Positions 21,083 to 33,558 of a DNA stretch of 64,000 nt are shown one piece after another. Origin of the DNA: Anaspis maculata. Taxonomy: Eukaryota; Arthropoda; Insecta; Coleoptera; Scraptiidae. Both the position numbers and the translations under genes were made by a program. How positions within the stretch are numbered: the stretch's first letter is position 1; every line of letters begins with the position of its first letter. Location: positions 55,422,012 through 55,486,011 of the forward strand of contig OX421965.1 in the NCBI GenBank assembly GCA_949128115.1, read 5' to 3'. The notes beneath the pieces are model-generated. The model was not told where the DNA came from and did no database searches. It worked only from the letters and a program-made list of their open reading frames with translations.

Positions 21083-24000
21083 TACTGACGGACAAAATTA
21101 GCGTTACACTTTTTCAGAATACTGGCACAGATGAACCCGTCAACAGATTTTTCCAAAAATTTCCGAGGAGCAAGCTTGAAGTGTTTTCCTCAAGTCCACA
21201 AACGCGCAAAGACGTGGTCCGCAAGATAACTGAGTTGTACGGTCTGAAAGATAGAAATGACCAGAAACCATTTTCGTAGAATTTTCCAACACATTCAAGA
21301 GATCTTCGTAAGGCTGCAGAAGAGATGGTTTTCACTTGAAATGATGTCAGTAGGTGGTTCATACCCTCTGTAGTCTTCCTGCATGATTTAAACCGTAAAA
21401 AATGTTCACCCACTCGGTGTTAGTTCTTTGTTCAATGCAATGAGAAAATTTCCATATGATTTCCAAAAATGCTTTGTGTAATTGGAAAATCTGTTTTTTA
21501 CGTACTTGAGAAGGTTATGCAGCAGAAAATGATTGGGAAAATTTCTTGTCTCCTTCGCAACCTCTTCATGTGGTAAGTCATTTCCTTACCATGAGTTGAT
21601 AATCCGTTGTCGGAAGAATCGAAACAGTCCCGGTGATACTTGAAGGTTCATTGGAACCTCAGAGCGCCATCGGCTTGGTATCCGACCCTCGAGGTCCCCA
21701 ATTAACCATAATTTAACACCTTGTTGGTACCCTCCACAAGAATGCTAAAGGAAGCAGATTTTCTCAAACTCGCTTGAAAAAATGCTTTTTCATTTGCCAG
21801 TTATCCGATCTGTATAGGCAAATGCACAAAAAATTCTTATCTTGTGTTTTGAGGTAAATTTTTGTGACTTCCGTGCATCAACTTGCACCCAGTGCAACTT
21901 TTAGGATTTTTATCGCATTTTATTCATCGTTCGTCAAGAGAAACCTCGATGCCTTCATTCATCAACGTAATCACGAAAACGGATACACAGTTCCTCAGAG
22001 TCACGCAATCAGCCTTTATTTTGGATGTTGCAATGGGTTTCCCCAGGTGCGAACAGCCGGTCGGGTTGGCGGGTTGCTATGCTAGAGTACGTAGCTCGTT
22101 CCCAGCAAGTTTTTCAAAGTTTATTCGTCACTCTGCGCAACCAAAGGAGCCTTCCAAGGACTTGTGGTAACTCGTATTTCGAGAACAAAGGTCTACCCGA
22201 AGATTTTCAATCCTTGCAATCCTATCGTTGGTAATTTTGTATCGCTCGAATATTTTTTTCTGACAAGCGTCAACGTCAGGATCAGGCAGCAGTACCTTAT
22301 TAATTGTTGTTAATTTACAATAATGAAAGGTATGATTCACATTTCGCAAAATTATCAACGACAGGATTGCAAGGATTGAAAATCTTCAGGTAGACCTTTG
22401 TTCCCGAAATACGAGTTACCACCAGTCCTTGGAAGGCTCCTTTGGTTGCACAGAATGACGAATAAACTTTCAAAAACTTCCTGGGTACGAACCACGTACT
22501 CTATCATAGCAACTCGCCAACCCACCGGCTAGTGTTGCACGAATCTTGTCTCGATTCTCGATCTCGTCTCGATCTCGCCTCGAGATCCGAGACGAGATCG
22601 AGACGAGATCAAGGTGACCAGGTTCGAGATCGAGACGAGAATAAGACTGCCGATACGAGAATCTCGCCGAGAAAAATTTCGATTCTCGACTCTCGACCTA
22701 ATTTGTTTTCAAATTGGGTACTGAAAAAGTTTTCAACGGATTCATTTCATCCCTTATTCTGGCTTTTGATGAATATTATTCTTTCTAGGGATTTTTTTTA
22801 GAAAAAATTTGGGTCTTGTACTTTGAAGTCTCGCAACAAGACCTACCGTCTCATCATTTTATTTTGTCTAGTAATGTTTCATAATAATCTTTAATTTTTG
22901 CGAAATAAATCATCCTTCGCTCTGAACTTTTTTACAGCAAGCTTAGTTATTATTAGAGAATTTTCTAAATTTCACGTTCTTTATTAAAAGTTTATGATCA
23001 TGACAAAAGTACTTACATGATGTCAGGAATGGTCAGGAATGTAGCCCGTCCTTAGTTCGAGTTTTTGGGCCTTTCGTCTTGGGTGAAAAATAATACTGCC
23101 ATTCACTAGATACGGTTGTTTTTTTCCCTTTGTTGATTTATTGCATGTACGGTTATATCGATGGTCGGCAACATTTTTATTACAGGGAGGTACGATATGG
23201 AGCCTAACACAATACTATAGCTATGTGCAAGACCGGAAGTAACGGAGCGACCGGCACGCGGTAGATCATACTCCAGAATATTGCGAGACGAACCAAAATT
23301 TAATTTCAGAATGAGATGAAACGGAAGAAAGTGTTTCGATGTTATTGTTATTTTTAGGTATTATTGTATAGGTAAGTAGTATAGGTTTGGCGCCCGTGTG
23401 CAGCCCGACACATCGAAGACCGATAGTTCGATGTTCAAAATGGTAAAATACCTAAAATATGCTAAATGATGGGTCACTTGCACTAAGTACAAACAATATA
23501 AATAGATCATACAGAGAGGTTAGGTAGGTATTTGAATTATAGTGGATAAAGTTGAAAATACTAAAATGACTCGAGAATCTCGAGTCGAGATCGAGATTCT
23601 CGAGCCGAGATCGAGATTGTTGTTCTGATCGCCGATACGAGATCGAGACGAGATTGAGGTTTTGAAAATGAATCGAGATCGAGACGAGATCGGGTAAAAT
23701 CTCGTCTCGATCTCGTCTCGTGCAACACTACCACCGGCTGTTCGCACCTGAGAAAACCCATTGCAACATCCAAAATAAAGGCTGATTGGGTGACTCTGAG
23801 GAACTGTGTATGCATTTTTATGATTACGTTGATGAATGAAGGCATCGAGGTTTCCCTTGACGAACGATGAATAAAATGCGATAAAAATCCTAAAAGTTGC
23901 ACTGGGTGCAAGTTGATGCACGGAAGTCACAAAAATTGACCTCAAAACACAAGATGAGGGTTTTTTGTGCATTTGACTATACAGATCGGATAACTGGCAA

Positions 24001-24710
24001 ATGAAAAAGCATTTTTTCGAGCGAGTTTGAGAAAATCTGCTTCCTTTAGCATTCTTGTGGAGGGTACCAACAAGGTGTTAAATTATGGTTAATCGAGGAC
24101 CTCGAGGGTCGGATACCAAGCCGATGGCGCTCTGAGGTTCCAATGAACCTTCAGGTATCACCGGGACTGTTTCGATTCTTCCGACAACGGATTATCAGCT
24201 CATGGTAAGGAAATGACTTACCACATGAAGAGGTTGCGAAGGAGACAAGAAATTTTCCCAATCATTTTCTGCTGCATTACCTTCTCAAGTACGTGAAAAA
24301 CAGATTTTCCAATTACAAAAAGCTTTTTTGGAAATCATATGGAAATTTTCTCATTTCATTAAACAAAGAACTAACACTGACTGGGTGAACATTTTGTGCT
24401 GTTTAAATCATGCAGGAAGACTACAAAGGGTATGAACCACCTACTGACACGATTTAAGTGAGAACTACCTTTTCTGCAGCCTTGGGAAGATCTGTTGAAT
24501 GTGTTGGAAAATTCTACGAAAATGGTTTCTGGTTATTTCTACCTTTCAGATCGTACAACTCAGTCATCTTGCGGACCACGTCTTTGCGCGTTTGTGGACT
24601 TGAAGAAAACACTTCAAGCTTGCTCTTCGGAAAATTTTGAGGAAATCTGTTGACGGGTTCGAATTCGCCAATATTTTAAAAAAGTGTAACGCTAATTTTG
24701 TCCGTCAGTA
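21083..24710. mobile_element. Palindromic Tc1/mariner-like element FB3, TA duplication, hAT insertion in one arm
   Basis: Ends TACTGACGGACAAAATTAGC and its inverse at 24691-24710 match over about 30 bases and are flanked by TA (21081-21082, 24711-24712). Copy A near 3460 has the exact empty site ATAAGTATAAGTAGG. Arms run inward through a centre near 22290. Subtracting the hAT insertion at 22530-23730 leaves a 2.4 kb palindrome. The TA target points to Tc1/mariner, but no catalytic motif was recognised in the arms. Confidence 0.85.
22530..23730. mobile_element. Non-autonomous hAT element with CGAGAT-rich subterminal repeats
   Basis: Ends TAGTGTTGCACGA and TCGTGCAACACTA are perfect inverted repeats with an 8-bp duplication CCACCGGC on both sides (22522-22529, 23731-23738), the hAT signature. 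Its site is in the right arm of FB3. The left arm shows the mirror-image sequence without the insertion. Dense GAGACGA / GAGATCGA repeats fill 22545-22690 and, inverted, 23570-23722. The middle is A/T-rich and non-coding. It would need hAT transposase in trans. Confidence 0.88.
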
Positions 24711-25324
24711 TATAAGTAGGTACATATTATGAAATGTATAATAAAAATAATAACTGAAGACCTAGGTAAAGTACCTATTTATAACAAATACATATAATAA
24801 TATAACAGTTTATAATAATATTTTTTTACTGGATCTTAGTAGGCCTTCACCGCAAATATCAAAATCAATAGATCAAGTAGCCATTGCAAAATCCAAAAAT
24901 GACTTATCTATTGACTTTCAATCATACTGCGTCGTATACCAGTAGAAAACGTCAAAGTTTCGATTTTGCAAAGTGAATATTTGGATTTGGTGGTTTTTTC
25001 GATCTTGTTACTTGTAATAAGGCGTTCACAGTTGTTAGTTAAAGTTAGAATTTGTTGTTAGCTAGTTTAGCAGTTTGTTATTCAGAATAGGTTTAGAGTT
25101 TAGTTCAGTTTTTGTTACTTGTTTGGCTGCGCCAACAGTTCAAATCTTGGCTAGTTAGTAGTTATTTAGCACGTAGATATTTCAGTTTAGCTCTAGCTAT
25201 TGAGCTTTTTGTTTGTTTGGCACTGTCCATAGTTAGCTTTGGCTCTTATGCCCGTATTCATAGTCGTTGCCAAGTGCACCTTGTTCAAGTATCACTTTTA
25301 ATCAAGCTGTAAGTGTGTGGCCGT

Positions 25325-25440
25325 AACGGCGCACCGACCATCGCCTGGTACCATCGCCTCGCCCATAGCCTCGTACCCTCGCCTCGACCATAGCACCATA
25401 GCCTGGCACCTTCGCCTAGACCATCGCCTTGTCCTAAAGC
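25325..25440 (+). repeat. Degenerate CCATCGCCTGG tandem array (copy B)
   Basis: Copy B counterpart of 4085-4195, nearly identical. Confidence 0.6.
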
Positions 25441-25555
25441 TACCTACTGTTATTATACGTATAGGTAGTGCCCGAAGTCTTGACTTTCTGATTATTTGGC
25501 GATTGTTATTAGCATGTTATTAGGAAGAAAATACGCAAATATATCTACCACAATC

Positions 25556-25894
25556 ATGGACTTTACCTCCTCGTCGTCGTCTTCGTCCTCGGACGATGAA
25601 AATATTGCACTTAGAAGCGCAAACATAAGAAATTGGCGAATGCATGCAATCGCAAACTCAAAAAAAAAGAAAGTAGGTACATACAATAAATAAAAGAAGA
25701 GCTTCTCATGGAGAGTTCCATCACCTTTTCCAAGATCTAAGGAAAGATCCAAGCCGTTTTTTCGGCTATATGAGAATGCGTGTTGAAACTTTCGATTATA
25801 TCTTAAGGAAAATTGGAAGTAGTCTTGAAAAAAGATGGAGAAACTGCCACGCACAGCCTATATCTAGTGCAGAGAGGCTGATGGTCACTTTAAG
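25556..25894 (+). pseudogene. PIF/Harbinger (HARBI1-like) transposase 5' exon, truncated (copy B)
   Basis: Counterpart of 4301-4639 with the same eight-serine run, the same nine-A tract, the same frame change before GEFHHLFQDLR and the same AG|GTAGGT donor at 25895. Differences are few (for example FFGY for FFDY). The catalytic exons are absent here too, so this is not an active transposase source. Confidence 0.75.
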
Positions 25895-26165
25895 GTAGGT
25901 TCTGAAATGCAAAAGGTACAGTGCGAGGTACAGTGTGTTCCCGGAAAAAATTCATCTATTTTGCAATTTAATTTGATTTAATAGACTATAACTCTGACCT
26001 CGATAGTAACTGTATTAATATTGAAACTTGACATCAGAATAAACTGGACATTGCTGAACTGTGAATTCCTTCCATCACACTATTTTGAGAAAAAAAGAGC
26101 TCGTTTTGCAAAATTCAACTTTATACGTGACATTCGTATATGCCTTATTGTTGAAAAAAATCAAA

Positions 26166-27167
26166 CACGGTGTTTATTTGAAAAGTTTGCACCCCTGATT
26201 TCTTGCCGCCAAAATTTTTCACAGGAAAACGCCAAAACAGGTCGATTTTTGTTACGACAAAAATCGACCGAGGGACATTTAGGGCACATATTACCTAAAT
26301 TTTATCTTAAACACCTTCGCCCCCACTCCACCCTGCTTCAAAATTTCAAATAGCATGGCCTATTTTGTGATACATACATCAAATTGAAGGCAATAAAATT
26401 CTCTTCCCGTTGAACATATTTAAACGTTTTTTGAACCACCCCCTACCCTTGTGAAAATCCTCTTTTCGTTAATGAAAGGACAACGTTCCCCCTATAAACT
26501 CTCGATTCATGAGAAATAGACTTTCCAGCAAAAACAGGTACATTTTTATTTTAGTGGGGTCATCTAAGACAAGTATGGCCAAACGTTTATCTTCAACCCC
26601 TTTGCCTCCACCCTACCCTACTTCAAAGAGGTGGTTTAAAAAAATAGAAATATGTTTGACGGAAAGAGTTTTATTGCCTTCAATTTGATGTATCACAAGA
26701 TAGGTAAGGCTATTCGAAATTTCAAAGTAGGGTAGGGTGGGGGCGAAGGGGTTGAAGATCAAAATTTGGCCACTCGTGTCTAAGATGACCCCATTGAAAT
26801 AAGAATTGACTTGTTTTTGCTGGGAAGACTATTTCTCAAGAATCGAGAGTTTATAGGGGGAACATTGTCCTTTTATTAACGAAAAGAGGATTTTCAGAAG
26901 GGTTGAGGTGTGGTTTGAAAAAATTTGAAATATGTTTAACGGAAAGAGAATTTTATTGCCTGCAATTTGATGTATCACAAAATAGGTCATGCTATTTGAA
27001 ATTTTGAATCAGGGTGGGGTGGGGGCGAAGGGGTTCAAGAAAAAAATTTGGTGATATGTGCCCTACATGACCCACTCGAAACAAAAATTGACCTGTTTCG
27101 GCGTTTTCCTGTGAAAAATTTTGGCAGCGAGAAATAAGGGGTGGAAACTTTTCAAAAAACCACCCTA
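26166..27167. mobile_element. Palindromic element FB4, about 1 kb
   Basis: The stretch with GCCAAAATTTTTCACAGG near 26208 is mirrored near 27110, and GTTCCCCCTATAAACTCTCG near 26488 is mirrored near 26845, with a centre about 26650. Outer ends read CACGGTGTTT and its imperfect inverse AAACCACCCTATA. The target duplication is not clear. Open frames inside are low-complexity and not conserved as proteins. Confidence 0.65.
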
Positions 27168-27219
27168 TATAGTTATGACAACTTTAAAACTGAAGAAAAT
27201 TGTATCAACAAGTAGGTAC

Positions 27220-30200
27220 TATAGTAGAGGAAAAATGAGACTCTACTGTGACTTTCGTGTGCACGGAAAGGTAAAAAGCTGGGGTGCATTTTTTATGGTG
27301 TAGTATGGCTTGGGGATGAAGAATCCACTTGTCGTCAAAAAATCGTCCAGTGTGGGGGCGGTTTTGTGAAAAAACAGTTTTTTCAAAAAATGTTCTACAG
27401 TTTGTCAGCTTTTGGCTGATATCAGCTTGGAACAAATCCGTCAACTGTAAGTTGTCGTAAATAATTCATAAATAAAAAGGTGATCATTTACTTTGCCATT
27501 AGAATACACGTAAAACTTGACTGCCTCGTGCGCAAAGAACGTTGAATATCTCAGTAACGTGTTGAATGACATTTTTCATTCCACTCCCACTCGATTATCT
27601 CCGTAACCACTAGTTCAATCAAAAAAGTTCCTTCTGTAAACCATGTTACCTATTCCATTGCGATTCTTGCGGTTTTTTCAGATTTGATTTATCTTGAATA
27701 GTAACTGAGCTAGGGACGGAATTGTAATGTACTGCATGCAGCGGACAACTGCAGCGCTGAGGCCCTCGCGTACCCCTGCCATCCGCGCACCCCCGCGAAG
27801 GCCATGGTGTATTGAGACGGGAAATCTGCAGACTTATTATTGTGGCTGATGATCGAAACATTGTAAAAGTGTAGTCGGTAAATTTGCAATATAAATAAAT
27901 ATATACCCCTTGAATTACGACGTACGTCTTCACATATTATAATAGTCCAGTCAAAATAGGTTTTAACCGGAAATAAATTCGGAAGTTGACGAAATTTGGT
28001 GGATCGATGCAGAATTGAACGTGGAATAACATACTGAAATTCTCAAAAAGCTTGTTTTTTTTTAGGACCAATAAAAAAGGGCCATCCTTGAAAATTTTCT
28101 TTTTTTCTGAATGGCTTGTGAACTACTATCTCTTCAGAACACAGCACCAGCACCAGCAAAGCAAATGTAGCCCGTTAAATTCCCAAGAGATCGTACAAAA
28201 CTCATCACTTTTTGGTCAATAGCCTCTGTGATATCGCGTCTACAAAAACGCAGTGAAAATTACTCAAAATATATTTCCGGATTTTATGTAAAAATATGCA
28301 TGGTGTCAATTCAGAGGCTGTAACGTGGACAGCGAATGTGCGAATTTCAATGTGTTTTTTCTACATTCGGTATCACACTTTTGTTTAGAAGTCACCAACT
28401 TCAAAATGGTACTTTTTCTCGACCTTTGAAATCGATACTTGATGTCCCAAAGAATCCGCAAAAATCGATTTCTTTCATAAATAAAATGATCTGCACGCAG
28501 TCTTCCTTCAAATTGATTGTTTTTATTTCTGACCGGTTTCGCAGGTCTCTGGCCCTTCTTCATCAAAGTGTGGAGTCTAAAATAGAATACATAAAACAAG
28601 TAGGTAGATACATAAAAGGTGAACGATAACACACCGAATCACCGACATTGTATAAATGGTGAAGATAAAGTTTGTGTGAATGATAAGTGAATTGTTTTTA
28701 AATTCTTCAGATGTCAGTAGGTATAACATTTGTGATGTTGTCATGGAAGAACGGAAAAAAGAACTTGATGGAAATGTATGAAATAATAATAGAGCTAATG
28801 AAAATGGTACAAGATGGGTGATGAATTAATGAAAGGATGGTTGAATAAAAAGAAAGAAGCTTATTTAAATCAAAGGCGTTGTAAAAATGTTTAAAAAAGA
28901 AATCTATACAATCTTTTAGGCAATTTCGGACAGAATTATTAGTTGCTTTACCATTTCAAGAACCTCTATACTATCTAAAAGTCGTCCTTTTTTACAAACA
29001 TGTAAAATTTCAAAATTAGTTCCAAGGACGAAGTTATGATTTTCTGAGATGATTTTGATGATTAGATGATTATGATTAATAATTCTTCCCAAAATTGCCT
29101 AATAGGCCAGGCGGTATGTCGGTAAAATCACTACAATCTGGAAAAAACTCCGACCAAAGCTTTTATGGTGTCAAACTCTTCCTAAGGTCAGTAGGCATCT
29201 ACCACTGAGTTTCCGCCCAAAAACGAGTTGTGCTGATTCCTCCACATCTGCCCAAAGGTAAAAGATGTCTTGAAGGTGCAAAAGAACCTGTTAAACCCCC
29301 GTACTTTTTCATTTTATTTGCCTCAATGCAAACGCACAACTCTTACGCAAACATTGGAAGCATTTGTCATCATCTCTGTGCCAGTCTTACTGTTGAAAAA
29401 AAAGATTTCTTTGTGCGGGTCAGATAAATCACATTTAATTATTTTTTTACAAAAGAAAACAATGGAGCAACATGTATTTTGAATGTTTTCTATCAACTCG
29501 TATCCACTGAACCCATTTATGGTGTTAAAATTTCAATCACAGCATTTTTGAAGATCCTGCCAGCTAAGAAGTGAATAATTTCCACCCGCCTGTTAAGCAG
29601 CAATTTTTTCAATTTTACCAAACACCGTTTGCGAAAATTTTATAAGGAATGAAAAGCTCAAACTCTTCTTTTACTATATCGTGCCTGGCTTAATCGCGGC
29701 ACGCACTTGAAAGCCTAAAAAACTTATTTCTTATCGAGCGATCCTATTTCACCCGCGTGCGGCCGTGCCTACTTGACATAGACCGGACTGATTACACGAG
29801 CTTAGAAATGTACTCTTTTTCAGCTTTAAAACACGACCATTATTATTAAGACTTTGTACATTGATTTATTAAGAAATTATTTATTATTTTATCAATAATA
29901 GTCATGTTTTAAAGCTGGAAGAGAGTACATTTCCAAGCTTTTGTAATCAGTCCGGTCCATGTCAAGTAGGCACGGCCGCACGCGGATAAAATAGAACAGC
30001 TCGAAAAGAAATCAGTTTCCTACACTTTCAAAAAGCGTGCCGCGGTTAAGTCAGACATAATATCATTAGAAAAGAGTTCCAGCTTGTCATTCCCTATAAA
30101 ATTTTCGAGAACGGTGTTTGGTAAAATTGAAAAAATTGCTGCTGAACAGGCGGGTGGAAATTATTCACTTCTTAGCGGGCAACATCTTCAAAAATGCTGT

Positions 30201-32370
30201 TATTGAAATTTTATCACCATAAATGGGTTCAGTGGGTACGAGTTATTAGAAAACATCCAAAATACATGTTGCTCCATCGTTTTCTTTTGTGGAAAAACAA
30301 TTAAATGTGATTTATCTGACCCGCACAAAGAAATCTTTTTTTTCAACAGTAAGACTGGCACAGAGATGATGACAAATGCTTCCAATGTTTGCGTAAGAGT
30401 TGTGCGTTTGCATTGAGGCAAATAAAATGAAAAAGTACGGGGGTTTAACAGGTTCTTTTGCACCTTCAAGACATCTTTTACCTTTGGGCAGATGTGGAGG
30501 AATCAGCACAACTCGTTTTTGGGCGGAAACTCAGTGGTAGATACCTACTCACCTTAGGAAGAGTTTGACACCATAAAAGCTTTGGTCGGAATTCTTTCTA
30601 TCCAGAATGACCTACCGCCTGGCCTATAAATGATTGTATAGATCTCCCTTTTAAACATTTTTACAACGCCTTTGATTCAAATAACCTTTTCTCTATCTAG
30701 TCAACCATCCTGCTTTCATTATTTATCACCCACCTTGTACCATTATTATTAGCTCTATTATTCCATACATTTCCATCAAGCTCTTTTGTCCGTTCTTCCA
30801 CGACAACATCACAAATGTTATATTGACATCTGAAGAATTTAAAAACAATCATCAAATGCAAGTACAATATTCAGCAGTTAGTGTCCGGACTACCTTTTTT
30901 TTTCTGAATAGGTCGTTTTAGTCTTTCAACCCATACAACTCAGAAACCATCACTATAGGATAAATATTCCGAAACATGTTATTTTTTCTGTATTCAATTC
31001 TTCATATTTTCCCTGGATGGTTTTGCTCTACCTAAGTGAAAAATGAGGCAAATAGTATGGTATGAAAAAAATCGATTTTTGGGGATTCTTCGAGACAGCA
31101 AGTATCGATTTCACAGGTCGAGGAAAAGTACCATTTTGAAGTTGGCGACTTCTTGACTTCTAGACAAAAGTGTGATACCGAATGTTGAATTAGCTTTTCC
31201 CGCATGTAAAACACATTGAAATTCGCACATTCGCTGTCCACGTTACAGCCCCTGAATTGACACCATGCATATTTTTACATAAAATCCGGAAATATATTTT
31301 GAGTAATTTTCACTGCGTTTTTGTAGACGCGATATCACAGAGGCTATTGACCAAAAAGTGATGAGTTTTGTACGATCTCTTGGGAATTTAACGGGCTACA
31401 TTTGCTTTGCTGGTGCTGGTGCTGTGTTCTGAAGAGATAATAGTTCACAAGCCATTCAGAAAAAAAGAAAATTTTCAAGGATGGCCCTTTTTTATTGGTC
31501 CTAAAAAAAACAAGCTTTTTGGGAATTTCAGTATGTCATTCCACGTTCAATTCTGCATCGATCCACCAAATTTCGTCAACTTCCGAATTTATTTCCGGTT
31601 AAAACCTATTTTGACTGGACTATTATAATATGTGAAGACGTACGTCGTAATTCAAGGGGTATATATTTATTTATATTGCAAATTTACCGACTACACTTTT
31701 ACGATGTTTCGATCATCAGCCACAATAATAAGTCTGCAGATTTCCCGCCTCAATACACCAGGGCCTTCGCGGGGGTGCGCGGATGGCAGGGGTACGCGAG
31801 GGCCTCAGCGCTGCAGTTGTCCGCTGCATGCAGTACATTACAATTCCGTCCTTAGCTCAGTTACTATTCAAGATAAATCAAATCTGAAAAAACCGCAAGA
31901 ATCGCAATGGAATAGGTAACATGGTTTACAGAAGGAACTTTTTTGATTGAACTAGTGGTTACGGAGATAATCGAGTGTGAGTGGAATGAAAAATGTCATT
32001 GAACACGTTACTGAGATATTCAACGTTCTTTGCGCACGAGGCAGTCAAGTTTTACGTGTATTCTAATGGCAAAGTAAATTATCACCTTTTTATTTATGAA
32101 TTATTTACGACAACTTACAGTTGACGGATTTATTCCAAGCTGATATCAGCCAAAAGCTGACAAGCTGTAGAGCATTTTTTGAAAAAACTGTTTTTTCACA
32201 AAACCGCCCCCATACCGCCCCCACACTGGACGATTTTTTGACGACAAGTGGATTCTTCATCCCCAAGCCATACTACACCATAAAAAATGCACCCCAGCTT
32301 TTTACCTTTCCGTGCACACGAACTTCTCAAATAAGCACATTTTGCTTCATATTTTCCTCTACTACTAGTG
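27220..32370. mobile_element. Giant palindrome FB5, about 5.1 kb, centre near 29870
   Basis: From about 27220 inward, the left arm is mirrored by the right arm ending near 32370. Shared blocks include GTGTGCACGGAAAGG, GTGGATTCTTCATCCCCAAG, TCAGCCACAATAATAAG and GGCCCTTTTTTATTGG, plus TAGGCCAGGCGGTA at 29104 mirrored at 30616. That last block resembles the TAGGCCAG end of FB2, so an element boundary may have been inverted-duplicated with its surroundings. Arms differ by substitutions, a 187-bp MITE (left only) and unpaired stretches around 28470-28850. Open frames mirrored in both arms (27646-27933 with 31632-31919; 29230-29427 with 30312-30509) follow from arm identity and have no recognised domain. 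Outer TIRs and target duplication were not defined. Confidence 0.75.
28916..29102. mobile_element. 187-bp MITE with TTAGGCAATTT ends
   Basis: Perfect 11-bp inverted ends TTAGGCAATTT / AAATTGCCTAA. The mirror position in the right arm of FB5 (about 30630) lacks it, which confirms the insertion. TA immediately flanks or is included in the ends. Confidence 0.75.
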
Positions 32371-33419
32371 AAAATAACATCATACCATATACCAATCTTT
32401 AGCACGCCATTTTTGTTCCCGCGACCAATACGCCAATGCATTGCCATTCAAAAAAAAAAAGAAAACACCAATATGGAATGGAAACCAAATAGAGGAATTA
32501 CACGTTTCAAGTAGGAACCTATATTTCGCGACTTTCTTCCCGTTTTCTGTGTTTTATTCCTTCTTTTTGAACGTACTTCAACTATTTTTGCGCGAAACTT
32601 TCCATGCGTTGTTATCCTTCCTTTGTACTCTTCCGCTATTTTTCCTTCATTTCATTCTTTCTTTACACGCGTCGACTGCCTTTTTTGCAACTTTCTCTTT
32701 TTTGTGTGTGACGTATTCCTTCTTTTCAATTCTTTTTTTTAACGATTGCTGTGATTTTTAGCCTTATTCCTTGTTTTACGACGCGTTCTTCTTAGCTTCT
32801 TCCTGCCCAACACCCCCATTTTGCTCCCCAGTCCCGTTGGTGTCTATTGGTAGCATATTGTCACAAAACCAAAGTCTTTTGGTGGTTTTCTCACTATTTC
32901 TTGCGATACTTCGCCCTTTTTTTTAAATTCATGACGCGTTATTTTTAGCTCCCCCTTCCCAACACCTCTTTTTTGTTCCCCAGCTCCTCTGGTGTGTTTT
33001 ATCTTTCTTTTAGTTCCATTTCCATTTCGTTCGGGGAATTGCATATCCGCCTGGCGCCAAAAAAAATACACTGCGCATCTTTCCGACCTTCTGATTTTTC
33101 TTCTTGAAAGTTTCTGGGTCTTCCGCAAAATTTCCTTTGAACAAGCTTCTTGGTCACTGTTTGTAGTCCATTCCTACTTTTGCGATGATCAAAATTGAAA
33201 TCCCCTTCATGACACGGTCACCGTCGTTTATTACTTTCTACCCCTCTACTTTCTAGTCACATCTTCAGATTCTACATTGAATTTAGAAAGGGAAAAGTGT
33301 CTTTGATATTTTTCATTCGGAGGCTTCGTTTTCGAGAATTAAAATTTCGATGTCTGGAAACATGGTCAAAAAAGCTGCTTTTATTACTGAACTTTAAAAT
33401 CAAATTGAAAAACCCAACA
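32371..33419. other. No gene recognised; pyrimidine-rich stretch
   Basis: Long C/T-rich runs on the + strand at about 32520-33200. A block around 32795-32845 (CAACACCCCCATTTTGCTCC) is repeated with changes near 32955-32995. No transposon ends, splice structure or conserved reading frame were seen. Confidence 0.5.
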
Positions 33420-33558
33420 TATTTCTACAAAAATCGCGTGCGATGGGCGATGGTCTGAACAATACCATGCTCTATTTCTCGAGGCAAGGCTATGGTGCCA
33501 GGCTATGTGCGGTGCGCTGTGCAAGGCTCCACTTTGGCCACGTACGTTTAAAACAACG
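33420..33558 (-). repeat. CCATCGCCTGG-type array, inverted, left of gypsy-2
   Basis: Inverted relative of the array at 4085-4195, cut by the gypsy-2 insertion. It continues at 39784. It indicates a third Harbinger-family copy on the minus strand. Confidence 0.5.

Larger units (their letters stand above)
12177..26145 (+). repeat. Segmental tandem duplication, copy B, expanded by insertions
   Basis: Collinear with 758-7035 from the first base after the gypsy 3' LTR to about 26145. Removing four insertions (13667-15869, 16451-16900, 17395-21026, 21083-24710, the last containing a fifth) brings it to about 4.05 kb, against 4.13 kb for copy A. The remaining difference is explained by small deletions of 22 and 85 bases. 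Confidence 0.85.

Noticed and set aside
27845..27858. CTGATGATCGAAAC, resembling the conserved core of a hammerhead ribozyme
   Set aside because: Only two bases separate CTGATGA from GAAAC, leaving no stem II, and stems I and III are not evident.
27646..27933. 95-residue open frame mirrored at 31632-31919 with few changes, looking like a conserved protein
   Set aside because: The two are arms of one palindrome, so similarity follows from arm identity. No domain, start context or third copy supports a gene.
4789..32370. Long palindromes as possible long-read chimeras
   Set aside because: Arms differ by substitutions, indels and one-sided insertions, and several palindromes have exact target duplications confirmed by empty sites, so they look biological. 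Read-level checking would still settle it for FB5.
32844..33128. 94-residue basic minus-strand open frame
   Set aside because: Composition follows from the C/T-rich tract on the other strand; no motif or splice structure.
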